Source of the DNA: an uncultured Bacilli bacterium
GTDB lineage: Bacteria > Bacillota_I > Bacilli_A > RF39 > UBA660
Direction of reading: 5' to 3'
DNA: 39,969 nucleotides
Assembly (NCBI GenBank): GCA_947629375.1
Contig: CANRDN010000018.1
Location: 1 to 39,969 of the forward strand
Every line of letters begins with the position of its first letter. Position 1 is the first letter of the stretch. The notes under the pieces were generated by a model. That model saw only the letters and a program-made list of their open reading frames with translations. It did not search any database and was not told the DNA's origin. Both the position numbers and the translations under genes were made by a program. Shown in pieces: positions 1 to 8,330 of this stretch.

Positions 1-25
1 ATACATATGCTTTATTAATTAACAT
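1..25 (-). CDS. 5' end of a gene cut by the window edge
   Basis: Only eight codons (MLINKAYV) are inside the window. The start is supported by a GGGGG ribosome binding site 8 nt upstream and by a near-consensus promoter just beyond it. The MLINKAY opening resembles the first residues of some IS200/IS605 TnpB/OrfB proteins, but eight residues are too few to assign a family. Confidence 0.45.
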
Positions 26-47
26 TTTATTACCCCCTAACAATTAC

Positions 48-76
48 ATTATAATTCAAACGTATGTTTTAGTCAA
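48..76 (-). promoter_or_regulatory. Sigma-A promoter for the left-edge gene
   Basis: On the minus strand TTGACT (71-76) and TATAAT (48-53) are separated by exactly 17 bp. Transcription would start near position 41 and run off the left edge after the GGGGG ribosome binding site. Confidence 0.7.
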
Positions 77-113
77 TGAAAAATTACTTTTTATAGAAAA
101 TTCCTTATAAACA

Positions 114-148
114 AGAAAAAATCTCTAGAAACTATCTTCTAGAGATTT
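114..148 (-). terminator. Terminator of the spore protein gene
   Basis: A perfect 12-bp stem (119-130 with 137-148, six-base loop) is followed on the minus strand by a T-rich tract. It lies about 30 bp past the spore protein stop codon. Confidence 0.85.
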
Positions 149-178
149 CAAGTAAAAATAACTATCTATTTAATTTAA

Positions 179-400
179 TTATGAGTTTTCTCTATTATTT
201 CCACCCATCTTATTTCTTCCTTTATCAACTAATCTCTTAGTCATTTCACCACCAACTGTTCCATTGGCACGAGAAGTTGCATCTGGACCTAATCTAACAC
301 CGAATTCACTTGCAATTTCGTATTTCATACTGTCGTATGATGCTTTACTTGTGTTGTTTCTTTTTGATCTTGTAGATTCTTTCTTTGATCCTTTTTTCAA
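179..400 (-). CDS. Alpha/beta-type small acid-soluble spore protein
   Basis: This is a 73-aa alpha/beta SASP, which saturates spore DNA and protects it from UV and chemical damage until germination. Both family signatures are present: [10 protein letters not shown] (residues 26-35), which holds the cleavage site of the germination protease GPR, and [10 protein letters not shown] followed by GGEMTKRLV (38-58), the DNA-binding helices. The N-terminal 25 residues are a Lys/Ser/Arg-rich extension. A TTG start at 400 is chosen because AGGAGG sits 8 nt upstream; the GTG at 409 lies inside that ribosome binding site. A sigma-G-like promoter precedes it. The gene is strong evidence that the organism sporulates. 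Confidence 0.93.
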   Translation of the reverse strand: MKKGSKKESTRSKRNNTSKASYDSMKYEIASEFGVRLGPDATSRANGTVGGEMTKRLVDKGRNKMGGNNRENS

Positions 401-421
401 TTTGTTCACCTCCTACATTTA

Positions 422-450
422 TAGGATGTGAACTTTTTGAGAATTTATAC
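422..450 (-). promoter_or_regulatory. Sigma-G-like forespore promoter
   Basis: On the minus strand GTATA (446-450) is separated by 17 bp from CATCCTA (422-428). This fits the Bacillus sigma-G pattern GYATR-N(17-18)-CATnnTA and stands 22 bp before the spore protein start, where forespore control is expected. The site was found by eye, not by a scored matrix. Confidence 0.6.
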
Positions 451-455
451 TTTAA

Positions 456-1643
456 TTATAATAAATCTTCAAACTCACTTTTATCTTGTTCACTTATTGT
501 TATAGTCTTAATATTTTTTAAAGCTTTATCGATTAATTCTTGATAGTTGAATCTTATTTCCATTTCTTCACACAAATCTAGTCTTGGATTTATTACTGGA
601 TGTTTTGGAACAAAAACGGTACAGCAGTCTTCGTAAGGCAAGATACTTATATCGTATGTTTCTATTTTTCTTGCTATTTCCATTATTTCAAGTTTATCAA
701 GACACGCAACTGGTCTAATTACTGGATAATTTGTAACATTATTTATTACTTTCATACTTGTAAGAGTTTGACTAGCTACCTGTCCAATTGACTCTCCGTT
801 TACAATTGCAAGACACTTTCTTCTTTTAGCCATTCTCTCAGTTATACGATACATCATTCTTCTCATTATCGTTATTATATAATCTTCATCTGCTGTTTTA
901 TATATGGCTTCTTGTATTTCTGTAAAGGGTACGATATGTAGTTTTATACTCGATGTGTAAACTGACAACTTTTTACATAACTCTATTACTTTATTTCTAG
1001 CGTTGATACTAGTGTGTGGTATTGCTTCAAAGTATAGTGCTTCGATGTGAACTCCCCTTTTGATTGCTAAGTATGCTGCTACTGGGGAATCAATTCCACC
1101 ACTTAACATAAGCATTCCTTTACCCAAAGTATTATTTGGATATCCTCCAAGTCCATAATAGTAATTTGTATAGATATAAGTATAGTCTTTTCTAATCTCA
1201 ATATTGACCATCAATTCTGGATTATGGACATCCACTTTGATGTTTTCAATATTTTTAAGAATTAAACCTCCTATTTGTCTAGAATAATCCTGACTATTTA
1301 TAGGAAATTCTTTATAACTTCTTTTGGTATCTACTTTAAAAGTTTCAAACTTTTCTTTTTTTACTATTTCTAAGACATTTTCTTTGATTACTTCATTATC
1401 AGTCTTAACTTTATAAGCAACTAAATACTCGTGTATTCCAAATATTTTATTGACTCTATTTAAGATGTCATCCAAGTCTTTTTCATCGAACTCGATATAC
1501 ATTCTCGATAAATCTTTAAAAATCTTTACATTGAAGCCAGCTAATTTATTTAGAATACTTTTATATAATTGAATAACAAAATAATTTCTATTTCCTTTTT
1601 TAGTTGTTAATTCTCCATATTTTATTAATATTACTCTTTCCAT
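456..1643 (-). CDS. thiI: tRNA 4-thiouridine synthase ThiI
   Basis: ThiI adenylates U8 of tRNA and transfers sulfur to form 4-thiouridine; it can also supply sulfur for thiamin thiazole. The 395-aa protein has an N-terminal ferredoxin-like/THUMP RNA-binding region (about 1-170) and a PP-loop ATP pyrophosphatase domain opening with SGGIDSP (181-187). It ends after the catalytic domain and lacks the C-terminal rhodanese domain of the E. coli enzyme, as is usual in Bacillota. A Cys pair (YEDCCTVF) near residue 345 is conserved in this short form. The ATG has a GAGG site 8 nt upstream. It is the last gene of a minus-strand run; no cysteine desulfurase gene is nearby. Confidence 0.94.
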   Translation of the reverse strand: MERVILIKYGELTTKKGNRNYFVIQLYKSILNKLAGFNVKIFKDLSRMYIEFDEKDLDDILNRVNKIFGIHEYLVAYKVKTDNEVIKENVLEIVKKEKFETFKVDTKRSYKEFPINSQDYSRQIGGLILKNIENIKVDVHNPELMVNIEIRKDYTYIYTNYYYGLGGYPNNTLGKGMLMLSGGIDSPVAAYLAIKRGVHIEALYFEAIPHTSINARNKVIELCKKLSVYTSSIKLHIVPFTEIQEAIYKTADEDYIITIMRRMMYRITERMAKRRKCLAIVNGESIGQVASQTLTSMKVINNVTNYPVIRPVACLDKLEIMEIARKIETYDISILPYEDCCTVFVPKHPVINPRLDLCEEMEIRFNYQELIDKALKNIKTITISEQDKSEFEDLL

Positions 1644-1654
1644 AATTTATACCT

Positions 1655-1681
1655 CAAAAATAGGCTTATAAAAGCCTATTT
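1655..1681 (-). terminator. Intergenic hairpin between an unknown gene and thiI
   Basis: AAATAGGC (1658-1665) pairs with GCCTATTT (1674-1681) and is followed on the minus strand by a short T tract. The stop codon of the upstream gene lies inside the stem. The weak T tract suggests partial read-through into thiI. Confidence 0.55.
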
Positions 1682-2335
1682 AACATCAATAATATATAAC
1701 TTTTTGTCTTTATGTACAATAGTTAAATTTACTTCTTTAGGATAACTCATATCCTTTTCATATGTAACTGTTGCCACTACTTTATAGCCATTCTCATCCT
1801 TTAAGTCATCTTTAGTAATAATAGATTTCGTTATTGTTTTAATCTCTACTTTAGTAACTTTAGGAAGAGATTGCTTTCTATCTTCATAGACATTACTTTC
1901 GACATATTTGTAAATCGTATCAGATGCTTTTAAAACAAAGTTTTCTTTAATGTTTTCGTGGATGAAGTCAAGTCCTCCAATATCTGTGCTCGTCACTTTA
2001 TCATCAAGAGAATAGAAGTCAGCAACAAATAGTTTGGAAATAAGTTTGGCATATTCTTCTTCGTTTACCCCATCTTTTAAAAGTTCTTTCTTTAATTCTT
2101 TAAAGTATTCCTTATAAAGATCTGATTTATGGCCATACAAGACATAGTTATATTCATCTTTTTTAATTTCATCTTCTTTTTTTGCTTCCCCTACTGTTTT
2201 CTTTTCATCATTGCCATTTAAGTAGAAGTAAGCAAATCCAACTAAAAGAATCAATACTAAAACGATACCTATTTTATATATATTGTTATTTTTTTTACTA
2301 CTTTTTTTTGTTTCCTTATCTTTATTAGCTTTCAT
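1676..2335 (-). CDS. Membrane-anchored protein of unknown function
   Basis: The 219-aa product starts with a Lys/Asn-rich cytoplasmic tail (about 1-20), has one hydrophobic helix (about 21-41, rich in I/L/V) and then an exported domain of about 175 residues. The first part of that domain is highly charged; the end looks like alternating strands (EVNLTIVHKDKKLYIIDV). No family is recognised. The AAGGGG ribosome binding site lies 7 nt before the ATG. It starts 19 bp after the LtaS-like gene, so it is probably cotranscribed and may act at the cell surface with it. Confidence 0.85.
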   Translation of the reverse strand: MKANKDKETKKSSKKNNNIYKIGIVLVLILLVGFAYFYLNGNDEKKTVGEAKKEDEIKKDEYNYVLYGHKSDLYKEYFKELKKELLKDGVNEEEYAKLISKLFVADFYSLDDKVTSTDIGGLDFIHENIKENFVLKASDTIYKYVESNVYEDRKQSLPKVTKVEIKTITKSIITKDDLKDENGYKVVATVTYEKDMSYPKEVNLTIVHKDKKLYIIDVK

Positions 2336-2354
2336 ATTTATTCCCCTTTAATCT

Positions 2355-4505
2355 CTATTTTTTAGAATTTCTTATTAAATCATATACAAGTATATTATTA
2401 GATACTGCTAATATTTTGTCAACCTTTTGGTTATTGTCATCAATCATTTTTTGACTTACAACAAAGTTATTTGGAGTATCCGATGTTTTATCGAATGTAT
2501 AGTTATAATACTCTTCTTTATTGCTATTGTAATATAAGTCTTTTGTTAACCAGTTACCTGTTGGGAAAATTACAATATTATCATCTTTTACATTGAAGAT
2601 ATCGTGACCTAAAGCATACTTGTTATAGAACCCAAACATATTACCAAGAGTTGGCATTACATCGTACATTCCCATTGGATAGCTATAAGTAACAGGTTCC
2701 ATATCAGAATCTTTTGACCAAATGATAAATGGTACTTTTCTATTTAGTTCATATTCATATTCATTGAAATCGATATAAGTTGGGTCATCTTCGTCTTTAA
2801 TATCATCTGTTGTTATATCGTAGTTATAAAGTCTTTCATATTCAGATTGATCAAGTCTTGCGTCGTGGTCACCATAGAAAATTACTACAGTGTTATCAAG
2901 TAATCTTTCTTTTTCTAACTCATCAAAGAATATTCCAAGAGCATAGTCAGCATAATGAGCAGATTTAAAGTAATTTCCAAGTTTTGTACCTTCCATATAA
3001 GGATGACTGATTACTTCTTCTTTACCTGTTTCAGGATTTATAACTGTCTCTTTGATATCGACATCAAATTCACCATATTTTTCTACATCAGAGAATGGTG
3101 TATGGTTACTAAGCATAATAAATGTTCCATAATACTTATCGTGTTCTTCTGTAATTGTTTTTAATTTTTGAACTGCTTGTTTAAAGAATGATACATCAGA
3201 TAGACCTAGTCCAATCTCTTCATCAATTACAAATTCATCTTTGGCATATAAATGGTCATATCCAAGATTTAAATGCATTGTTCTTCTATTCCAAAAGTTT
3301 CCTTTATTTGCATGCATTGCAAAAGAGTAATAACCTTTTTCTTTAAGTAGTTTAGGAATAGATACATATTCTTTATCGGCATAATCGACAAATGCTGTTC
3401 CGATACTTGCAGGCATTAAAGATGTATTTAAAGTAAATTCTGTATCACTACTAGTACCTATATGAACTTGTGAATAGAAGTTATTAAAGTACATTCCTTT
3501 AGCAGCAAGTTTATTTAAGTTAGGTGTTACTTCCTGTCCATTGAACTCTAGTCCAATTAAGAAGTTTTGCATACTCTCGCCGTGGATAACAAGGATATTT
3601 TTTCCTTCGAAGATACCTGTAAACTCGTTAGTTGCAGGTTGTTTAACATCACTATAAAACTCATTGAATTCTTTTAAAGCCGAGTCGTAACCAAAGAGTG
3701 CAGCAAACTTAGGTTCCAAACTTTTTACTAAGTCGTTAACGTGGTAAATATATATTCCATATTTTTCAACAACAGATTCTCTCATCCATAATTTAGTTAA
3801 TCTACTGATATCTGTACCAGTTAGGGTAAATGCAAAAATAATACCAGTTCCAATGGCAATGCATATTGTTCCTATAAAACCATTTCTATTTCTTCTAATT
3901 GTATGTAAGTACTTATAATCTTTTTTCTTATAAACATAATGTAAGAAAAGTAATATTATCGGAGATAAAATATAAATTAAGTCTTTAGGTTCCAAGACAT
4001 TTTCAACAACCGCATCCCCTACATCAGTAATAAACTGCGCAGTAGACAACTGAGATATAGAAGAAAACTCTGAATAGAACGTATAATACGAAGAGTTAAT
4101 AACACATATTGCTGACAATAAAACTGTCACAATAAACATATAAATAAATTTACCTTGTTCTCTAAATAAATGTGTAAAACTTCCAATCAAAAGAACAAAA
4201 GTAAGATCTGCAAGTATAGTATCAAAATCAAAGATAGTATGGCTACCTAGAACGAATGCTCTTAATACTGCTGCATTTAGAACATTTAATATGACAAATA
4301 CGACAAATAACTTATTATTCACAATTATATCTCGTAATCTTCTAAAATATGGTTTGGGATTATGTATAAAATTATTTATCTTACGCTTTAAAGCTTTAAA
4401 TTTTTCTTTAATGATATTATCTTGAGGTACTGAATCCTTTTTATTCTTTTCAGTACTTTTTTTCTTTTTTATTTCGTTGTTTTTATTTTTCTCAACCTTT
4501 TTCAT
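2355..4505 (-). CDS. LtaS-like membrane sulfatase (phosphoglycerol transferase family)
   Basis: The 716-aa protein has a Lys-rich cytoplasmic tail (1-60), about five membrane helices (65-230) and an extracellular sulfatase/alkaline phosphatase-fold domain (about 300-680). The family moves glycerol phosphate from phosphatidylglycerol to lipoteichoic acid or related polymers. Visible metal and substrate sites are HGES (Glu310), HANKGNFWNR (around 398) and YGDHDAR (around 548). The nucleophile region reads GTSSDTEF (350-357); aligned with the S. aureus LtaS stretch GKTSDSEF, the catalytic Thr is a Ser, with a Thr one residue earlier. A second homologue is at 21186-23363. It has its own extended -10 promoter behind the yihY terminator. 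Confidence 0.88.
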   Translation of the reverse strand: MKKVEKNKNNEIKKKKSTEKNKKDSVPQDNIIKEKFKALKRKINNFIHNPKPYFRRLRDIIVNNKLFVVFVILNVLNAAVLRAFVLGSHTIFDFDTILADLTFVLLIGSFTHLFREQGKFIYMFIVTVLLSAICVINSSYYTFYSEFSSISQLSTAQFITDVGDAVVENVLEPKDLIYILSPIILLFLHYVYKKKDYKYLHTIRRNRNGFIGTICIAIGTGIIFAFTLTGTDISRLTKLWMRESVVEKYGIYIYHVNDLVKSLEPKFAALFGYDSALKEFNEFYSDVKQPATNEFTGIFEGKNILVIHGESMQNFLIGLEFNGQEVTPNLNKLAAKGMYFNNFYSQVHIGTSSDTEFTLNTSLMPASIGTAFVDYADKEYVSIPKLLKEKGYYSFAMHANKGNFWNRRTMHLNLGYDHLYAKDEFVIDEEIGLGLSDVSFFKQAVQKLKTITEEHDKYYGTFIMLSNHTPFSDVEKYGEFDVDIKETVINPETGKEEVISHPYMEGTKLGNYFKSAHYADYALGIFFDELEKERLLDNTVVIFYGDHDARLDQSEYERLYNYDITTDDIKDEDDPTYIDFNEYEYELNRKVPFIIWSKDSDMEPVTYSYPMGMYDVMPTLGNMFGFYNKYALGHDIFNVKDDNIVIFPTGNWLTKDLYYNSNKEEYYNYTFDKTSDTPNNFVVSQKMIDDNNQKVDKILAVSNNILVYDLIRNSKK

Positions 4506-4522
4506 AGTAATACCTCGAAAAC

Positions 4523-4531
4523 ATTATAGCA
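4523..4531 (-). promoter_or_regulatory. Extended -10 promoter of the LtaS-like gene
   Basis: The minus strand reads TGCTATAAT, a perfect extended -10 element, about 18 bp before the LtaS-like start codon. The -35 region would fall in the T tract of the preceding terminator and is poor. Confidence 0.55.
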
Positions 4532-4538
4532 AAATATC

Positions 4539-4570
4539 GAAAAAAAATAAAGCACCTTACTGTGCCTTAT
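4539..4570 (-). terminator. Terminator of the yihY transcript
   Basis: A 9-bp stem (4547-4555 with 4562-4570, one G-T pair) with a six-base loop is followed on the minus strand by a T-rich run of about eight bases. The yihY stop codon is in the loop and distal stem. Confidence 0.82.
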
Positions 4571-5390
4571 CCTCGTCTTCTTTCAATTTCTCTCTTGCAA
4601 AGTTTATATTCATTCCCAGTACAAAAATATAAGAAATCAAATAAAAATATAACATCAAGAAAAGTAAGCTAGAGATTCCTCCATAATATGTCTCATAAGT
4701 TGAGAAATATTCGATATAAACTGAGTATCCCCAAGTAACAACCATAAGTAGTAAAGATGCTAGAACTGCTCCATATCCTATTTTTCGTTTTTTTCTTTCG
4801 CTAGGAGAAAGCTTGTACAACATACTTATAATCATCAATACAAGCAAAAACATAACAGGATATTTAAGTGTATGGTACAAAGTAACTACAAAACTTGTCG
4901 CAACATTGATATGGGTTAGTGTTCCAATAAAGTTTAGAACTTTACTATTTATCGTTGGAATAATAAGTAATAGAACAAATAGAAGTACTAAAAATACAAG
5001 CATTACAATCGATTTAATTTTATTTTTTATATAACTTGATTTCTTAATACCATAAATGGAATTAGATGTTTTTATCATCGAATAAGTACCTTTAGATGCA
5101 AGTAAAAGAGATGCTATAATAAGTGTCCAAGTTCCAATATCAGGAGATCCATCACCTGATATAGATACAATTAAATTAGCAATGTTATTTGGCAAATTAG
5201 AAAATAAAGCATCCGAAATAGTAGTACCTCTACCTATATCAATATGAGTAATAATGGCACCTAAAAGAGTCAACAGTGGCACCATCATCATCATAAAGAA
5301 AAAGGCCAGATTACCGGGCAAAATTCCCATCTCTGGTCCCTTAATACTAATATATAGGTAATGTAAAAACTTATTAATTTTCTTTTTCAT
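4557..5390 (-). CDS. YihY/UPF0761 family membrane protein
   Basis: The 277-aa polytopic protein has about six membrane helices and belongs to the YihY/BrkB-like family. The N-terminal signature is present: GPEMGILPGNLAFFFMMM at about 18-35, matching the family pattern with N-L-A-F followed by a long hydrophobic helix. The family's role is unsettled; early links to tRNA processing (RNase BN) and serum resistance (BrkB) have not held up in general. The ATG follows AGAGGG at 3 nt spacing. It lies 10 bp downstream of the GGDEF receptor gene and is probably cotranscribed with it. Confidence 0.88.
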   Translation of the reverse strand: MKKKINKFLHYLYISIKGPEMGILPGNLAFFFMMMMVPLLTLLGAIITHIDIGRGTTISDALFSNLPNNIANLIVSISGDGSPDIGTWTLIIASLLLASKGTYSMIKTSNSIYGIKKSSYIKNKIKSIVMLVFLVLLFVLLLIIPTINSKVLNFIGTLTHINVATSFVVTLYHTLKYPVMFLLVLMIISMLYKLSPSERKKRKIGYGAVLASLLLMVVTWGYSVYIEYFSTYETYYGGISSLLFLMLYFYLISYIFVLGMNINFAREKLKEDEDKAQ

Positions 5391-5400
5391 ATTCCCTCTA

Positions 5401-7458
5401 TTATTTGTATTCTTCTTTATCTTTTCTCATTTCTATTGTTGCTTCGTTAATGGCATCATCGATTGTCTTAATTTCATCAAGTATCATACTATAACCGATA
5501 GCAGCTCCAAAGCCATATGGAAGTGACTTAAACTCTTTAGCAAGTTTCTTTGAATAAGTAGATACTTGTTGTTCACTATATCCAACTAAGTAAATTAAGA
5601 ACTCATTTCCATCACTTCTAATAATTTCACTATTTTCAAGTTGAGTATTAATTAAAGTACTAGCAGCACCCTTAATTAAGTTATCACCTTGTTCGTGTCC
5701 ATAGTTATCATTGACATATTTAACATTATTTAAGTCGATAATTATAACTGCTTGAGGATACTTTTGAGATTCATTCCAAGTAGATATATTATGATTTAAA
5801 TAGTTTCTATTCTTTAATGATGTTAAAAGATCAGTGTACTTTCTTCTTTCATCTTTCTTAATCTCTTTAACTTTCTTTCTATTTTTGAATAGAACAAAAG
5901 CAAGAGACACTACAAATAATGGAATTAATACTACTAATAGTAAGATGATATATAAGTCTTCAAATGAAGTTCTTTCAAGTTCAGAAGCATTAAGACTATT
6001 TAATCCACTATTACGATAATTATAGTAAGAATTAGTTCCTATAATGTAATTAAATACATCAAAGAATACTTTATTCTCATCGATATTACTAATCATAAAC
6101 TCATAATCATTAGTAATAGTAGATTCAAATAATACTTCATAGTCTTCAAACTCATCATTCTTGTAATAGTTATACACTTCTTTATCGACAACTATTAAGT
6201 TATTATCACAATTATCCATAAGTTCATCTAAATCTTTAGCAGGCACTAATTGAGCTTTACTATTATCTTTAAAGTAATTATATAAAGAATTATTTTCAAT
6301 AATAGAAACCTTCTTATTTCTCATACCTTCAAAGCTTGTTACTACATAGTTATCAGATACTTTACCTAATACCACATATTTTTCTATGAATGGTGAAATT
6401 GTCGAATTAAATTCACTACTTTCATAATCGTAGTAATTAAAGTAAATATCAACATCTTTCTTATCGATAGCTTTCTTTAAATCTTTAATACTATCGTATT
6501 CAACAAATTCAACGAAATCTTCTCCCCCATTTGTTAAACGAATCATTCTATTTATGTATTCTGCTGCAATTCCTGTAAGTCCATCTCCATCTTTATTTTC
6601 ATAAGGACTATTTTTAACATATCCATATCTATAAGTTCTAGTTAAGAACTCAGTCTTTTCTTTATCATTAATTTCAAGTTCAGAAACATAATAATCTAGT
6701 AGAGTCTTATTATATATTTGTATATAGTTATTTTCTTTCCAATTATTAAAATATTTCTTAACAATGTTATTCATCTTCTTGTTATTTTTTGAGTCAGCAA
6801 GAGTTAAAACAATTCTTTTATTTAACTCAGTAAATACGTACTTGATGTTATATTTTTCATTATTTAAAGTTTTATCAAGATACATAATGTTTGGAACAAT
6901 TATTAAGTCTACTTTTTTGTTCTCATAATCATCAAATAAAGCATCTGAAGTTTCATAAGTTTTATATTTTAAGTTACTATATGATTTTAAGTAATATATT
7001 ATTTCATCTGAATCATTTGATAAAACACCAATTGTTTTTTCTCCAACTTCATTGATTGAGTCGAATCTTCCATCATCTTGTCCATAAAGGATATAGATGT
7101 CTTCTTGTAATAATAAGTCGTTATTTCCTAAAACATCTTGATTATTTAGTACTCTAAATCTATAACCAGTTGATTCATCTTTACTTTCTTTAAGATGAGG
7201 TACAATGTTAAATTCAAAACCAGTTACTTCACTAAAATCGTTAATGAATTCTCTAAATACACCAGTATCTCCAAAGACTGGATAATCATTTAAGATATCA
7301 AAATCAATAATCGTTGAAACATGCTCTTCTATCCATTTTTTTTCAGACACAGTGAAAGAATTTTCATCTTCGGCATTTGTATAATAGAACAATCCAACAA
7401 AGATTGCTATTGCAATTATAATTGGTATCCCCACAACCCATTTCTTTTTAAGTTTCAT
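5401..7458 (-). CDS. Membrane receptor with solute-binding-like sensor and degenerate GGDEF domain
   Basis: The 685-aa protein has a signal-anchor helix (about 7-27), two tandem extracellular segments resembling family-3 solute-binding proteins (about 30-265 and 270-500), a second membrane helix (about 525-547) and a C-terminal GGDEF-type cyclase domain (about 560-685). In the cyclase domain the first metal Asp (IIIDLNN) and the YGHEQGD helix remain, but the signature is DGNEF instead of GGDEF, so the catalytic acidic residue is Asn. A ligand sensor that reads a small molecule outside the cell is likely. Whether it makes c-di-GMP or only binds nucleotide is unclear. It overlaps no gene and sits between an anchored unknown and yihY. 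Confidence 0.85.
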   Translation of the reverse strand: MKLKKKWVVGIPIIIAIAIFVGLFYYTNAEDENSFTVSEKKWIEEHVSTIIDFDILNDYPVFGDTGVFREFINDFSEVTGFEFNIVPHLKESKDESTGYRFRVLNNQDVLGNNDLLLQEDIYILYGQDDGRFDSINEVGEKTIGVLSNDSDEIIYYLKSYSNLKYKTYETSDALFDDYENKKVDLIIVPNIMYLDKTLNNEKYNIKYVFTELNKRIVLTLADSKNNKKMNNIVKKYFNNWKENNYIQIYNKTLLDYYVSELEINDKEKTEFLTRTYRYGYVKNSPYENKDGDGLTGIAAEYINRMIRLTNGGEDFVEFVEYDSIKDLKKAIDKKDVDIYFNYYDYESSEFNSTISPFIEKYVVLGKVSDNYVVTSFEGMRNKKVSIIENNSLYNYFKDNSKAQLVPAKDLDELMDNCDNNLIVVDKEVYNYYKNDEFEDYEVLFESTITNDYEFMISNIDENKVFFDVFNYIIGTNSYYNYRNSGLNSLNASELERTSFEDLYIILLLVVLIPLFVVSLAFVLFKNRKKVKEIKKDERRKYTDLLTSLKNRNYLNHNISTWNESQKYPQAVIIIDLNNVKYVNDNYGHEQGDNLIKGAASTLINTQLENSEIIRSDGNEFLIYLVGYSEQQVSTYSKKLAKEFKSLPYGFGAAIGYSMILDEIKTIDDAINEATIEMRKDKEEYK

Positions 7459-7470
7459 TCAATTCACCTA

Positions 7471-8220
7471 CTATTTTCTTGTCTTAGTCCATACGAACTT
7501 ATCTGTTCCGTACTTTCTATAACCGATTATTGGAAAGTTTCTTGTTAAAGAAGATTTAACAGTTGTTTCTTCTGTGTCGATATCAGCTTTCTTCATGACT
7601 ATTTTAATACTACAAGAAGATTCTCCAAGTTTATCTTTTGTAAATCCATATATTGTATAAGTTCCATCCTTTTCTATATCAAAAGTTTGTTTCTTATTGT
7701 AATCTTTATCTTTTTTATCACTTACACCATATTCTAAAGCATATTTATTTTTTGATAAATCATCACTGAATTTTACTGTTACCTTATCGATAAAGTTACC
7801 ATCTTCATCCATTTTTCCAGTTGCTTCTAGTGAACAGTTATAATACTTTGTAGCATAGAACTCTACATCGTAGAAAGCTTTCTGCTTGTCATCTAAAACT
7901 GCTGTAACTTTATCTGTTAAAGCTTTTGTCTTATTTTCATCAGCTGTATCTGCAACGGTTACAACAACTTTTAAGATTTTACCACTCAAGTAAGGTTTAG
8001 TTACTTTAAGAACAAAATCTTCCTTCTCAATTTCACTTTTAATTTCTTTAATTTGTTTTTCTGTTATTGGAACTTTTTCAATACCATCAAGTCTATCTCC
8101 ATAGACAGGTTCTCCATTACTTCCAATAAATAAACTATATAAAAAATAGAAAAATCCTATTATTATTATCCATACCGCAATTATAAAAACAGTCATTTTA
8201 TGCTTTTTAATATATTCCAT
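7471..8220 (-). CDS. Membrane-anchored protein of unknown function
   Basis: The 249-aa product has a short cytoplasmic head, one hydrophobic helix (about 9-30) and an exported C-terminal part of about 210 residues. That part appears to be built of beta-rich repeats of about 85 residues (segments beginning VLKVTKPYLSG, AFYDVEFYATK and QTFDIEKDGTY), reminiscent of Ig-like folds, but no family is recognised. Start at 8220 is chosen because GAGGTG lies 5 nt upstream; the GTG nine bases earlier is part of that site. It is the first gene of the run that continues with the GGDEF receptor 12 bp downstream, and may be its surface partner. Confidence 0.8.
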   Translation of the reverse strand: MEYIKKHKMTVFIIAVWIIIIGFFYFLYSLFIGSNGEPVYGDRLDGIEKVPITEKQIKEIKSEIEKEDFVLKVTKPYLSGKILKVVVTVADTADENKTKALTDKVTAVLDDKQKAFYDVEFYATKYYNCSLEATGKMDEDGNFIDKVTVKFSDDLSKNKYALEYGVSDKKDKDYNKKQTFDIEKDGTYTIYGFTKDKLGESSCSIKIVMKKADIDTEETTVKSSLTRNFPIIGYRKYGTDKFVWTKTRK

Positions 8221-8302
8221 CTCTTTCACCTCGGTATATTAATTATACAACATATTACTATTAATTAAAACTAAAAATTACCATTTAGGTAGTAATTTTT
8301 TA

Positions 8303-8330
8303 AGAAAAAAAATGCCTCCAGTAAGACATT
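8303..8330 (-). terminator. Terminator of the gatCAB operon
   Basis: An 8-bp stem (8311-8318 with 8323-8330, including G-T pairs) and a four-base loop are followed on the minus strand by eight T. The gatB stop codon overlaps the stem base. Confidence 0.8.
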
